In this document: positions 21,838 to 33,245 of the stretch, in pieces
Numbering within the stretch: position 1 is the first letter of the stretch
How the letters are laid out: every line of letters starts with the position of its first letter
From: Erigeron canadensis
Lineage: Eukaryota; Streptophyta; Magnoliopsida; Asterales; Asteraceae
Length of the DNA: 64,000 nt
Reading direction: 5' to 3'
NCBI RefSeq assembly: GCF_010389155.1
Contig: NC_057768.1
Coordinates: 16,613,664-16,677,663, forward strand
Made by a program: the position numbers and the translations under genes
The notes under the pieces: generated by a model
Seen by the model: the letters and a program-made list of their open reading frames with translations, nothing else
What the model was told of the DNA's origin: nothing
Databases searched by the model: none

Positions 21838-22470
21838 CTAGTAAAAGTGTTCAGTCAGAATCTCTCCAGTATTGTTAATGCCAAAATGACCAGCTAAACC
21901 TCCTCCATGTGCTTCCCTTATCAATAAATCTCTAATAGAACCCCTTGGGATACACAACTTTCCATTTTTAAACAAGAAACCATCTTGAACAAGAAATGGT
22001 CCTTTCTGGTTAGCCTCAGTGAGTCGATCAAAAAAGTCTGGATCAGCAGCATATAGTTCTTTTATGAAAGAAAATCCAAGAACTCTTACTTCCAAAATTG
22101 ACAACAATGAATATCTTCTAGATAGTGCATCAGCAACAACATTAGCTACTCCAGCTTTGTGTTTAGAAACAAAAGAATAAGACTGCAAATATTCTACCCA
22201 TTTTGCATGTCTAGCATTAAGCTTGTGCTGACCGTTAATGTACTTCAGTGCTTCATGGTCAGAAAATAAAACAAGCTGTTTTGGCTTCAGATAATGTGAC
22301 CAGTGATTGATAGCACGAATAATTGCATAAAACTCTTTGTCATAGGTGCTATAATTTAGTTTGGAGCCATTAAGCTTTTCATTAAAATAAGCAATTGGAT
22401 GCCCTGCCTGCACCAAAACTGCACCAACACTTACTCCACTGGCGTCACATTCTAATCGAACAACTGATCA
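21838..22470 (-). pseudogene. Gypsy RNase H and integrase zinc-finger start
   Basis: RNase H: LECDASGVSVGAVLVQ (first Asp), YDKEFYAIIRA (Glu), FSDHEALKY (Asp), then ADALSRR. Then comes the linker and start of the integrase zinc domain (REAHGGGLAGHFG). A region with several stops (22471-22656) connects it to RT. Same frame as the integrase, broken only by the TAG at 21835. Confidence 0.85.
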
Positions 22471-23785
22471 AAATCTGGCAAAGATAGAACTGGAGCTAAA
22501 CTGAGCCTCTCCTTCAGTGATTCGAATGCTAGTTGGGCTGACTTAGACCAGTCAAATATACCTCTCTTCAGACAATCAGTAAAAGGAGCCACAACTGTAG
22601 AGAAATTCTTAATAAACCTTCAATAAAATGATTCCAGTCTATGAAAACTTCTTACTTCAGTGATAAGTAGGAACTGGCCATGATCTGATGGCTTCCACTT
22701 TAGAAGGATCCATGGAAATACCTTCTTTTGATACCACATAACCAAGAAATATTACACTTTCCACCATGAAATCACATTTTCCTAATTTGCCATACAACTG
22801 GTGTTTTCTCAGTAATTCAATCACACTTCTTAAATGATCAACATGTTCAGCAGTCTTCCATTCATCTCCATCTCTCATTCGATCTGGTGATAGCCACTTC
22901 TAAGATCAACTTTAGAAAATACACTGGAACCATGTAATTCATCAAGCATATCATCCAATCTGGGAATGGGATATTCATACTTAATTGTTATATTATTTAT
23001 GGCCCTGCTATCATCACACATTCTCATCGAACCAACTTTCTTGGGAACCAGAAGAGCTGGGACTGAACAAGGACTCATACTTGCTCTCACATACCCTTTA
23101 ACAACCAATTCATCCACCTGCCTTTGAAACTCCTTTGCTTCAGTTGGTGAACATCTGTAAGCAACTTTATTTGGAAGGACTGAACCAAGAACCAGGTCAA
23201 TCTGGTGTTCAATACCTCTTACTGGCGGTAAACCTTCAAGTAGGTCTTCAGGAAATACATCAGTGAATTCTTTCAGTAGAGACTTCAGGAGACTGGGGAC
23301 TCCAGTGAACTCCTTGTCTTCAGTACGCTCAAGCATCAGTAACATCATAACTGGAGAGCCTCTAGTTAACTCTTCTTCAACTTCAGTTTGAGACATAAAT
23401 AAAGACTTGCTGGGTTGATTCCCATTAATTTTCAATAACTCATTGGGTTTAAGAAAAGTCAAAGTGACCTTCTTCCCACTTACAAATAATGAATAAGAAT
23501 TTGCACGACCATTATGAAATACATAATTATCAAATAACCAAGGTCTACCTAGTAAAAATGACAAGCATCCATAGGGACAACATCACAGACAATTTTATCA
23601 TCACAGACAGATCCAATAGAGAAAGGGATAGTAACTTGTTGATTGACTTTTACCTCAGATTCGTCACTTAGCCATTGCAACTTACATGAACGAGGATGCT
23701 TTACAGTTGGCAACTCTAGTTTCTCTACCATGTAAGTAGAAGCAGCATTAGCACAACTCCCACCATCGATGATCAGATCACACAC
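22471..23785 (-). pseudogene. Gypsy protease and reverse transcriptase lacking the catalytic core
   Basis: Protease: VCDLIIDGGSCANAAS near 23770 and a frameshift at about 23555 just before LLGRPWLFDN. RT: DVFPEDLLEGLPPVRGIEHQIDL, then ALLVPKKVGSMRMCDDSRAINN and [25 protein letters not shown] (to 22875). RT continues as MRDGDEWKTAEHVDHLRSVI and FLGYVVSKEGI, so about 60 residues normally found between DEWKT and EEHL, including the F/YxDD catalytic motif, are missing at about 22850. The thumb and connection (22471-22656) are full of stops. The protein cannot be active. Confidence 0.88.
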
Positions 23786-24986
23786 CTTGCCTTTAACAGT
23801 ACATCTGGAATGGAAAATATTCTCTCTCTAGGCGGCATCAGTTACAACATCATTCGCATGCATCACTCTTCTCACGACCAACATTTCTCCAATATTTGCA
23901 CCAACATATATTTCTTCACTTTCATCATTATCATACACTGGTTCACCTTCTTCAGTGTCAAAATCTGGTAAGCTTTCAATCTCCATAGCTGTGAGTGCTC
24001 TCTGGTTAGGGCACTGTGCCTGGAAGTGACCAAACCCATGACACTTAAAGCATTTTCTTCCAACTGGCTCTTTTGATCCTCCAGTCTCTTTCTCTTTGCC
24101 TCAGAAGGACTGTTAACCACTTGTACTGGGCTTCAGAACTAGTTGACTAACTGGTTGGCTAGAACTGGAAGAAGTCTTAGTAAAAGGCTTGTACTGGGCC
24201 TTCTTCTTTAGTTGCTTCTCAATCTGGAGAGCCAATTTGCAAGCACCTTCATATGTCTAGATGGGCTGCAATTCTATCTTCTCAGTACTAGATGCATTCA
24301 ATCCACCAAGGAATCTGGCAATAGTATGTTCTTCAGCTTCTTTCACACCAGTTCGAGTCATCAGTTGCTCGAATTCCCTGATATACTCCACAACTTCTTT
24401 TGAGCCTTGCTTCAGATTGTTCATCTGAAGATATTGATCTTGCTTGTACGACTGAGGAACAAATCTCTTCTGCATAACTTCCTTCAGTTTGGACCAGGTC
24501 TTGGTTCTGCTTTTCCCTTTATAATTTCTTTCATCTTTCATATTATCATACCAGGATGAAGCATACTTTTTCAACCTAATAATGGCAACCTTAAAACTTT
24601 TCTTATCATCATACCCTTTTATCTCCATTATTCTATCCATCACCTGAACCCATTCAAAATAATCTTCAGGATTTGGAGAAACCAATAAAATTTGGTGGAT
24701 CTATTTTAATATCTTTAGTATCATCCTTATGTCTCCTATGCCTTCTTCTAGACTAATTAGACCCATCATCAGAATCACTAGAGGATCTGTGAATACTATT
24801 AGATCTATCACTTGGATCTGGAGATTCATCATCCCTTTCACCTACAACACCTTCCCTATTGAACCTTAAACCACCATCTTCTAACAGATTAACAACCCTA
24901 CCAAGTGTTTCTTGTAGATCTTCAATCTACCTATTTCTCCTAGCATTATGAGCTTCTTCTAATGTCATATTTCTTCTATAAGCCAT
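23786..24986 (-). pseudogene. Gypsy gag with CCHC zinc knuckle, broken
   Basis: Start at 24986 (MAYRRNMTLEEAHNARRNR), the first ATG inside the PBS. Two stops (about 24930 and 24747) are one transition from Gln; one extra base near 24680 shifts the frame. Core gag: PEDYFEWVQVMDRIMEI, KLKEVMQKRFVPQSY, ARFLGGLNASS. CCHC knuckle CFKCHGFGHFQAQC at about 24010-24055. The frame shifts again toward the protease. Gag packages element RNA. Confidence 0.87.
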
Positions 24987-25087
24987 TAATACTTAACAAT
25001 CAAACTCAACAATAACAGATCTAAACAATAGACAACCAAACAACAAAACCCGCAGACAAAAAAATTAAGAAACCTTTTTTCTAACTT

Positions 25088-25100
25088 GGCTTTGATACCA
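25088..25100 (-). other. Primer-binding site of the CRM/Reina-like element
   Basis: Minus strand reads TGGTATCAAAGCC, three bases inside the 5' LTR; a tRNA-Met primer site with one change from TGGTATCAGAGCC. Confidence 0.85.
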
Positions 25101-25103
25101 ATT

Positions 25104-26215
25104 TGATGCGTAAATCACGAGAAAAACTAAGCACAGCGGAATTTAAAAACAACTATTTTGGTATTTTCTGATTTTATATGAAAACAAACAACAAACAAGA
25201 CAATAAAAGTAAAAATGATAAATAAAGAATCCACCACCAAGACTCGTAAAGGCTAAGCCACCGGAATCAAGGATTAAGGAAACACTCCAACCCACCACTA
25301 TGTTTGATAAAGGTCTAGCCACCACAAACACAGATAAAGGAATCGAAGATTTTGGATCTCACCACTATAATTGATAAAGGACGAACCACCACAATTATAG
25401 ATAAAGGTATCACTCCAAACCACCAAGATCAAAGATCTATAAAGGTAAATGAAGATTTTTAAGAAATAGAGGTTGCTCTATTAATTTCATTCAACTCAAC
25501 ATAATCTATCCTCTTACAAGGAAAATGAGCCCCTATTTATAGATAACTACCTGCCTAGGAATCATCGAAATTAAAATAATAAGGAAATAAAATAAATAAA
25601 AGACTGGCACATGGTGGGGACAACCACTAACAAAATGGACCAATAGAAAGAGCACACATAAAGCTTCTAGAAATATTCCTTTTGCAAGAAGGCCCACAAA
25701 CCGTTAGAAATAACATGGGCACTCATTCCTTTGTTGTCATCTTCTTTGGACAGCTGTCATCCTTCCTTTATTGGACCCCACAAGCACAGTCAGAACACTT
25801 TATTAAGGTCACTGAAAAATCTAAAATCTGGACTTCCACTGGAGACGTATATCTGGAGCATCCATCTGGAGACTGGAACTAGTCACTGGAGAGCTTTAGT
25901 GGATTGGAGCACTTCAGTGGAGACTTTCTCTGATGGATTTCTGAGGGTGGTATCTGGAGCTTCTTGCCACTGGAAAAGTGTTACAACTGGAGACTGAGCA
26001 CTTGTCTGAATTGGGCTATCGCTGGCAGAAATAACATGACTTGCTCAGATGGCATCAAGGCCTCAGAATTTTGCACCAGCTCAGAAATGGACTTCAGCTC
26101 AGAATTTAACTACATTTCAGAATCTTCTTTTTCCTCAGAAATTTTGGTCACTTCAGTTGTTTTGCTCCGCTCACTGACAAGGGCCAGTTCAACGAGTCTG
26201 GACATTTCTGCATCA
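25104..26215 (-). repeat. 5' LTR of the CRM/Reina-like element
   Basis: Matches 19709-20833 with scattered substitutions and small deletions (for example a short segment is absent near 26000). TATAAATAG on the minus strand at about 25534-25542 would start transcription toward gag. Confidence 0.92.
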
Positions 26216-26340
26216 CTTTATATACTTCTATACAATTTACACTAGACCCCCTTCCATACTTATGGAAATTACAAACAAGTATAAAGTATGATGAAATACA
26301 AATCAGCTACTAGAAATAATATTTCTAACAATCTGCCCCT
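26216..26340 (-). other. Start of E2 3' LTR and its polypurine tract
   Basis: On the minus strand, AAGGGGCAGAT (about 26329-26341) is followed by TGTTAGAAATATTATTTC, the usual Copia polypurine-tract/LTR junction. The LTR runs left and is broken at 26216 by the CRM/Reina-like insertion. Confidence 0.55.
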
Positions 26341-26381
26341 TAGTAGTGATTTGTCAAAATGTATCCGAGAGTCAACAGTCT

Positions 26382-26705
26382 TTAAGCTCGAGTATTTGGT
26401 CTGTTCTTGTTTGGATGCCAGAACCAGTTGTCACCTTCTAGTTTATCTTCGGGGACCACCATGTTTGCTTTATTCTTTAGGAGGAAGATTATGTCGTCCC
26501 AAAACATTACTAGGTTCATACTTGATCCAACATCCTCCCTTTCTTCTCTCAACATACTTGGATTTCTTAACATTCTTTGCCTCCCTTATCATTCTGATAC
26601 TCTCTCTGAAACCCAGTCTCTTATCAATCTTGCTGATTACCTTATCAAGCAGTGCTTTCTTACTGATTACTCAGTCTATAGAAAACCTCAAATTAAAAAA
26701 GCCTA
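26382..26705 (-). pseudogene. E2 extra ORF, C-terminal part
   Basis: Decayed frame reading KALLDKVISKIDKRLGF then IREAKNVKKSKYVERRKGG, with frameshifts. It is Lys/Arg-rich and probably continues the ORF that ends at the LINE insertion (32524). No known domain recognised. Confidence 0.45.
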
Positions 26706-26967
26706 ATCTCTCTCTAAGAATGGCGATCCTGGTGGATCACTTCCATCTCTTTTTCAATTCGTCTTTACCCTAATCTAAGTCTTGTTGTTTTGGATTGATT
26801 AGTGGATTGGGTTACTCGGTCCTGCGGGGTTATACCTTGAGATTACCTGGTCCACTAATTGATTTTGAGTTTCAGATTTCTAATTAGGGTTCTTAGACTT
26901 AGGGTTTTCTTTTTTTGTTCTTTACGTAGTCTCTTTTTTTTTCGTTGATCGTGTTCCTTTTGATTGC

Positions 26968-28722
26968 ATGGTCAAATTTGATATGGAGAGAATGAATACT
27001 AATAAGAATCAGCCTTCGGGTATTGCTGCTAAAATTAAGAATATTGATGGGAAGCGTATGCCTGTTCGTTCAATATTGAAAAATACAAACCCTAGAAAAA
27101 CGTCCACCTCTGGTGATGAGGGAAGAGAACACGCTACAAAGGACGTGAAACAGGATAAACCAGGTGGTGATTCTACACCAAAAAATCTTGGTGATGCGGA
27201 GAGTCGACCTGCTGCAAGCGACGTGAGGAAGGATAATCCTGGTGGTGATCAGCCAATAGAAGGTGATCAGAACTCGAAGAAGAACGATATTTCTAGTGAC
27301 AAGGAATATCTGAATCATGGTTATCCCTTTGTTGCTGATCATGGAAAGGTTGCAGAATCCTCAGGTAATGATAACAAGAAGAATAAGGAAGTCAATGAGG
27401 GTGAAACAACTATGGCTAGTGAGACTAATAAGAATTTTAAGTTTGCAAATAGATTAGATTTTTCTTTTGTTTCAAATCAGCCTGTTGTAGGTGCTGATTT
27501 TGATCAGCGTAAACTTGATGAAACGAGCAAAATACATGAAGGGGTTGATAGGGAGAAGCCTGCTTCGTATGCAAAAGTTGTGCAATCTGAGCCTATTAAA
27601 AAGAAGAAGGTTAATTTTCGTACTTTAGAGGTTGACTCGAACATTGAAGGTATTGATTTGCTTATTCCAAAAGAGACTATTATCTTAGCTAATGGCAAAT
27701 ATGATAATACCTTAGTTGGTTATTTCCTTGGAAAACGACTTGCTTTCCCCGTGGTTGAAAATTATGTAAAGAATGCTTGGGCTAAATACAGGTTTAAGCG
27801 TATTATGATGAACTCATCTGGTCTATTCTTCTTTAAATTTGAGGAGAAATCAGGGATGGATAAAGTATTGGAAATTGGACCTTAGTTAATCCGTTCAATG
27901 CCTCTTTTCTTGAATGTGTGGACTCCTGATTTCAGTATATCTAATGTTAAGAAGGTGCCTGTCTGGGTTAAGTTACACAATGTTCCACTTGTTCTCTTTA
28001 CAGAAGATGGCCTTAGCATGTTGGCGACCAAGATTGGTAGACCTGTTGCTTTGGATGATTATACGAGTTCCATGTGTACTGAATCATGGGGTCGTAGTAG
28101 TTTTGCTTTGGCTTTAATCGAATTGGATGCTGAAAATGATATTAAATCTGAATTGACCGTTGGAATTCCTAATATGATTGGAGATGGTTTTTCAAAGCAA
28201 GTTATACAAATTGAGTATCAATGGAAACCTCCTCGTTGTGTTACATGCAAGGTGTTTAATCATGAAAGTGACCAATGTCCTAAATTACCTAAACAGACTA
28301 CTCAAGTCGAGATTCCTTAAGACGAGGGGGGATTTACTACGATTTCAAGGAAAAAGAAAAAAGGAAAGGCTGTTCAACAGGAGAGACAAGTTGAAGGAGT
28401 TAAGCTTAGCAAGCCTAAGCCACACTTTGTTTATAAAGCAATATCGTCGAAGCAGAATGTAGCATCGTCATCTAAACAAAGTGATGATATGTCAAGAGTT
28501 AATAAAGATATTCTGTTGAAAAATAGTTATGATTTCTTAGCTGGTGATAACGCTGAGGTGTTCTTGGATGGAAACATGGAGAGTGACCCATTATCGACAC
28601 AAACTCAGACTTCTAATGATGATAGCGATGATGAGGCCGAGGTTGTGTATGATGAGCACGCTGAATTTATGGAAAGTACTGAGAGGGCAAGCACTCCCGT
28701 AATAGGAGTTACCCATGTATAG
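26968..28722 (+). pseudogene. LINE ORF1: DUF4283-like gag with zinc knuckle
   Basis: One frame from MVKFDMERMN. The first ~190 residues are a charged, disordered region; SYAKVV leads into the DUF4283-like fold (VGYFLGKRLAFPVVENYVKNAW, SGLFFFKFEEK, FLNVWTPDF, VPVWVKLHNVP). A CCHC-type cluster (RCVTCKVFNHESDQC) follows at about 28236, then an acidic tail. TAG at 27883-27885 stands for Trp and TAA at 28318-28320 for Gln. The product would bind LINE RNA. It overlaps ORF2 by 8 bases. Confidence 0.88.
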
Positions 28723-31700
28723 TGTCGCATCTTGGAATATTAGGGGTTTGAATCAAACCCTAAAACAGAATGAGATTCGACAGGTAGTTAATGAAAATAA
28801 ACTATCTGTGTGTGCTATTCTTGAATCTCATGTGGCTGTTTCTCAATTGGAAAAGTTGTGTAGTCGAGTTTTTAAACAATGGCAGTGGACATCTGATGGT
28901 AACCTTTGATCCAAAGGGTCTCGAATCATAATTGGTTGGAATCTTGATTTAGTAGATGTCATGGTCCTTGCACAATCGGATCAGGTTGTTCATTCTCAGT
29001 TATTCTTCAAATATGATAAAAAGGTAATGCAATGTTCAGTAATTTATGCTCATAACTCTTACACTGAAAGAAGAGAACTATGGAATAATCTATTGGCTCA
29101 TAAGTTGTTTGTGAGTAGTAAACCATGGATTTTAATGGGAGATTTTAATGCGGCTCTCTTCCTTAATGACAAAGTTGTCGGTCCATCTAGAATTGATATT
29201 GCAATGCGAGAATTTAAAGAATGTGCCGATGAATTAGAAGTTTCTGATGTTAAAAGCATGGGTTCACATTTTACGTGGAATCAGAAACCGAAAGGAGGGA
29301 ATGGCGTTTTGAAAAAGTTGGATAGGATTATGGCTAATCCAGTTTTCATTTCTGATTTTGTTGGAGCTTATGCTTTGTTTCAGCCGTTCTGGATGTCTGA
29401 TCATGCTCCAGCGATCTTGTGTATTCCAATGAAGTCAAAATTCAAGCCAAAGCCTTTCAAATTTGCCAATGTTCTAATCCATCATAAGGATTTTAAACAT
29501 GTAGTTGAAGATGCTTGGAAAGAAGATTTGGAGGGCTTTCCGATGTACAAGGTCGTTAAAAGGTTAAAGTCTTTGAAACCCGTTATGCGCAAGTTATTAT
29601 ACAAGAAGGGTAATCTTCATGAGAAGGTGACTAAACTACGATTTGAATTAGACGAGGTTCAAAAGGCAATAGATAAAGACCCATTAAACTCTGATCTAAG
29701 AGACGAGGAAGCTGCTTATCTTCAAGCTTTTAATGATGCGGTTCTTGATGAAGAAAGATTTTTAAAACAAAAGGCTAAGGTTGAGTGGCTTCGTGTGGGT
29801 GACTTGAATTCATCATATTTTCATCAAGTTGTGAAGGCTAGGAAGGCTAGACATAGGATCGACTCTATTGTTGATGTTGATGGTGTTCAATTCGATGGGG
29901 ATGATGTTGGTCCTGTGTTTGTTGCACATTACAAGTCTTTCATTGGTTCTCCTGGGTAGGTTTCTTGATTTGATTATGATGATCTTTTTGATAAGAAACT
30001 GTCACCTAATCAGGCTATGGAGATGGTCAAAGCTATTATTGATGAAGAAATTAAGTTGGCAATTTTTGATATGGGCGACGATAAAGCTCCAGGGCCTGAT
30101 GGTTTTTATGTGGCTTTTTTCAAGAGTTCTTGGGATGTTATTGGTCCTAGTGTTATTGAAGCGGTAAGGGATTTCTTTGTTTCAGGTAAGTTGCTCAAAG
30201 AAGTTAATCATACTATCACATCTTTCTTACCCAAAGTTGCATCTCCGACCAGAATTATAGACTATAGACCGATTTCTTTATGCAATGTTATATTCAAATG
30301 CATTACTAAAGTCATTGCAAATAGATTGAAGGATTCTTTATCGGTTCTGGTTAGTCTTAATCAATCAGCTTTCGTGCCTGGAAGGCGGATCTCTGACAAT
30401 ATTCTGCTTACTCAGAATTTGATGCATAATTATAACTTGGATAAAGGTACGTCTAGATGTCCTTTCAAGGTTGATATTCAAAAGGCTTATGATACAGTTG
30501 ATTGGCGTTTTTTAAAGAGGATTCTTGTTGAATTTGGTTTCCACCCTCATATGATTCATTGGATTATGACGTGTGTTGCGACCCTATCATTCTCTCTAAG
30601 TATTAATGGATCGTTACATGGATTTTTTGCGGGAAAGCGAGGGTTGAGACAAGGTGACCCACTATCGCCTTATCTCTTTACTCTTGTCATGGAAGTCTTA
30701 ACGCTATTGCTAAAGAGGAAAGTTTTTGAATCGAGTGATTTTACTTATCATCCACAAAGTGAAGAGTTGGATATTATTAACCTTTGTTTTGCAGACGACT
30801 TAATTATTTTTCTACATGCTGATGTCGAGTCTGCCACAGTAGTTATGAAGGCTTTGGATGAGTTTAAAGCAGCGTCTGGGTTAGCTCCTAGTTTGCCTAA
30901 GAGTACCGCTTATTTCTGCAACGTGCTTAATCATGTGAAGCTCGCAATATTAAATGTTCTACCATTTGCTGAAGGTATGCTCCTGGTTAAGTATCTTGGT
31001 GTTCCACTTGTTTCCACTCGATTGATTTACAGTGATTGTAGAGAACTGGTTGAAAGAGTACAAAATAGAATTTCTGATTGGAAGAACAAGTTCTTATCAT
31101 TTGCGGGTCGTCTCCAACTGGTACAATCATATATTGGTCTACGATGTTTATGCTCCCGAGCAGAATTATTCAGGAAATTGAACAATTAATGCAGGGTTTC
31201 CTTTGGTCGCAAGGGAAACTTAAATGAGGTCAGGCGAAAGTTGCTTGGGACGTTGTCTGTTTACTGAAATCAGAAGGGGGATTGGGTATAAGGCGACTTG
31301 AGAGTTTCAATGTAGCCCTTTTATCGGTTCATATATGGAACCTACTTACTCATAAAGAATCTCTTTGGGTAAGATGAATTCATATGTATAAGCTACGACA
31401 AACAAACTTTTGGGATGCTCCTTATCGAGGTAATATGGCTTGGAGTTGGCGAAAACTGCTTCAATTACGTCCTATTATTAGGTGTTTTATCTGCTCAAAA
31501 GTAGGAGATGGAAAAACTACGTCAGCTTGGTATGATAACTAGTGTCCTATGAGCCCGCTGATTGACATCCTCACTTCTCGACAAATATACGCTGCAGGAT
31601 ATCAGTTATCTTCAACGGTTTCTGATCTCATTACTGGAAATGATTGGAATTGGCCTCAAGCTTGGAAAGACAAATTCCAAAATCTGAATCCTCCTAGCTT

Positions 31701-32211
31701 ATCTAATGCTATACCAAATGCACTATATTGGAAAGGAAGCGATGGTACTTTACAAGATTTTTCAGTGGAGACGGTTTGGAATGATATTCGTCCTAGGAGT
31801 GTGGAAGTAGACTGGTTTCATGTCGTTTGGTATCCTCAATGTATTCCAAAACATGCGTTTCATCTATGGCTAGTCATGAAGAAAAAATTGAAAACACAAG
31901 ATCTTCTTCGACCATGGGATGTTCCAAATGGCTTGGCTGCCCCTCTGGTGTGTTCGCTATGAGAATTACAGGCTGATTCTCATGACCATCTTTTCTTTCA
32001 ATGTACCTATTCTATGCAGGTCTGGATCGGTGTTTGTGCGAGAGCAGCAATCCATGTTCCTTGGGTGGATTGGAATGATATTGTTGCAAGCATTATTCCC
32101 ACAGCTAGAAAGAAATCGGCTGAGAATTTAGTGAAGAAATTAGTTTTGGCTTCTACGTCTTACTATATTTGGCAGGAGCGTAAACTCAAGACTATTCAAG
32201 AAAAAGAGTAA
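28715..32211 (+). pseudogene. LINE ORF2: endonuclease and reverse transcriptase
   Basis: Starts MYSVASWNIRGLN, an APE-type endonuclease (ILESHV, GDFNAAL, MSDHAP). RT follows: DDKAPGPDGF, IIDYRPISLCN, QSAFVPGRRI, DIQKAYDTVDW, KRGLRQGDPLSP, CFADDLIIF, KYLGVPL. The C-terminal zf-RVT-like region has IPKHAFHLWL and SHDHLFFQC. Stops at 28907, 29957, 29966, 31224, about 31374, about 31540 and 31960 are each one transition from Arg, Gln or Trp; a single shift lies near 31140. It would nick the target and copy LINE RNA in place. Confidence 0.92.
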
Positions 32212-32523
32212 GAGATCGCCTCAACAATTGATGGAAGTTATCCTTGGAACTGTTCGACTAAAGTTGATGACTTTAAAGTTCAAACAGAATGCTCGAGTTG
32301 ATAAAATGCGGGAGACATGGAATATGCCAAGCTTGGTGGTCGCTGCTTAATGTTTTTTGTGTGGTGTCTCTTGTATGTTTGTTTCTAGATTTTGTAACTA
32401 GTTGGGTGCTTCAGCGATGGTTTGTCGTTGCTTGGAGCTAGGTTGTGTTTTCACATGTTTGAACTTCCATATTGATGCTCTGTCAATGCGCATGATTTGT
32501 AATGCTACTGAATATATATAAAT

Positions 32524-33245
32524 CTAACCAGGGGTGACGGCCTTTACTGAAAAAAATAGCACATTCTTGCAAAGTTCCAGGGTTCCATCAGAGTAAGAAG
32601 CAAGGTCACACATTTTAACAAAAATCTTCTTCTTTCTGCTGTTAAGAAAAATTACTCTAAGTGTTGGTTTCTCAAGAACATGACCAATATTCAGCCTTTC
32701 TATATCTTCTGTATAAAGACTTTGATCTGGATACGGAAGATTAATCTTCCTCTTAACCAACTCAAATCCTATCTGAAAATCTTCCAATGATGCATGTTGA
32801 ACAACACTGGACATGTATCTCTTCACTGCATCAAAAGCAATTAGATCTTCACGCTTTGAATGGCATTAACATAGTGGTTGTAGAGGAAAATTATGTCATC
32901 AATAGGCAAAAGTTTGAAGTGAGCTTCATTGAATCTGTATATCAAGCCATTTTCTCTCTTGACATGAAAACAAGGTATAGAGATGTAAGTTTTCCTAATC
33001 AAGATCACTCTGATCAGCACCACGATCCTGAACTTCCTCTGATCTTCAAGAATATTTGGATTGTAGCTATCAATAAACTTATGGAGAGATCTGTATTCTT
33101 CAACTTGTTTTGGATACTTAAACTTATACATAGCAGCAAATTCCGGTCTTTCTACTTTGACAACCTTAGTAGCTCCGTAGAAGATCGGAAATGCTCTTTC
33201 CTCCAAAAATCTTGACTTGATTGTAGCTTGCTTTTGAATAAACAA
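32524..33245 (-). pseudogene. E2 extra ORF, N-terminal part
   Basis: Two overlapping frames: residues from MFIQKQATIKSR (FYGATKVVKVERPEFAA, YRSLHKFIDSYNPN, RVILIRKTYISIPCFHV, IIFLYNHYVNAIQ) and, after a shift near 32840, KRYMSSVVQHASLEDFQIGFE to FFSVKAVTPG. It is clearly protein-like and well conserved in character but I cannot name a domain. Position after a Copia-type spacer suggests the SIRE extra ORF. The LINE cuts it at 32523. Confidence 0.6.

Larger units (their letters stand above)
19709..26215 (-). mobile_element. CRM/Reina-like Ty3/gypsy chromovirus, complete, with CTTTA duplications
   Basis: Full minus-strand element of about 6.5 kb. The LTRs at 19709-20833 and 25104-26215 start TGATGC and end GCATCA in element sense. 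Flanking CTTTA (19704-19708 and 26216-26220) is a clean 5-base target duplication. PBS at 25088-25100; gag, protease, RT, RNase H and integrase follow in Gypsy order. Protease IIDGGSC, the integrase tail TFNVGDLMPY...EDLRTSPF and a polyprotein that runs into the 3' LTR resemble the CRM/Reina group. Assignment within chromoviruses is tentative. LTRs differ by a few percent by eye. Confidence 0.9.
26700..32523 (+). mobile_element. L1-type non-LTR retrotransposon (LINE), nearly full length
   Basis: Plus-strand element with a ~260-base 5' UTR, ORF1 (26968-28722), ORF2 (28715-32211) and a ~310-base 3' UTR ending in an AT-rich tail near TGAATATATATAAATC. It splits the E2 extra ORF. No long target-site duplication is obvious, so ends are approximate to about 20 bases. 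ORFs are each in one frame apart from one shift, broken by stops. Confidence 0.85.
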
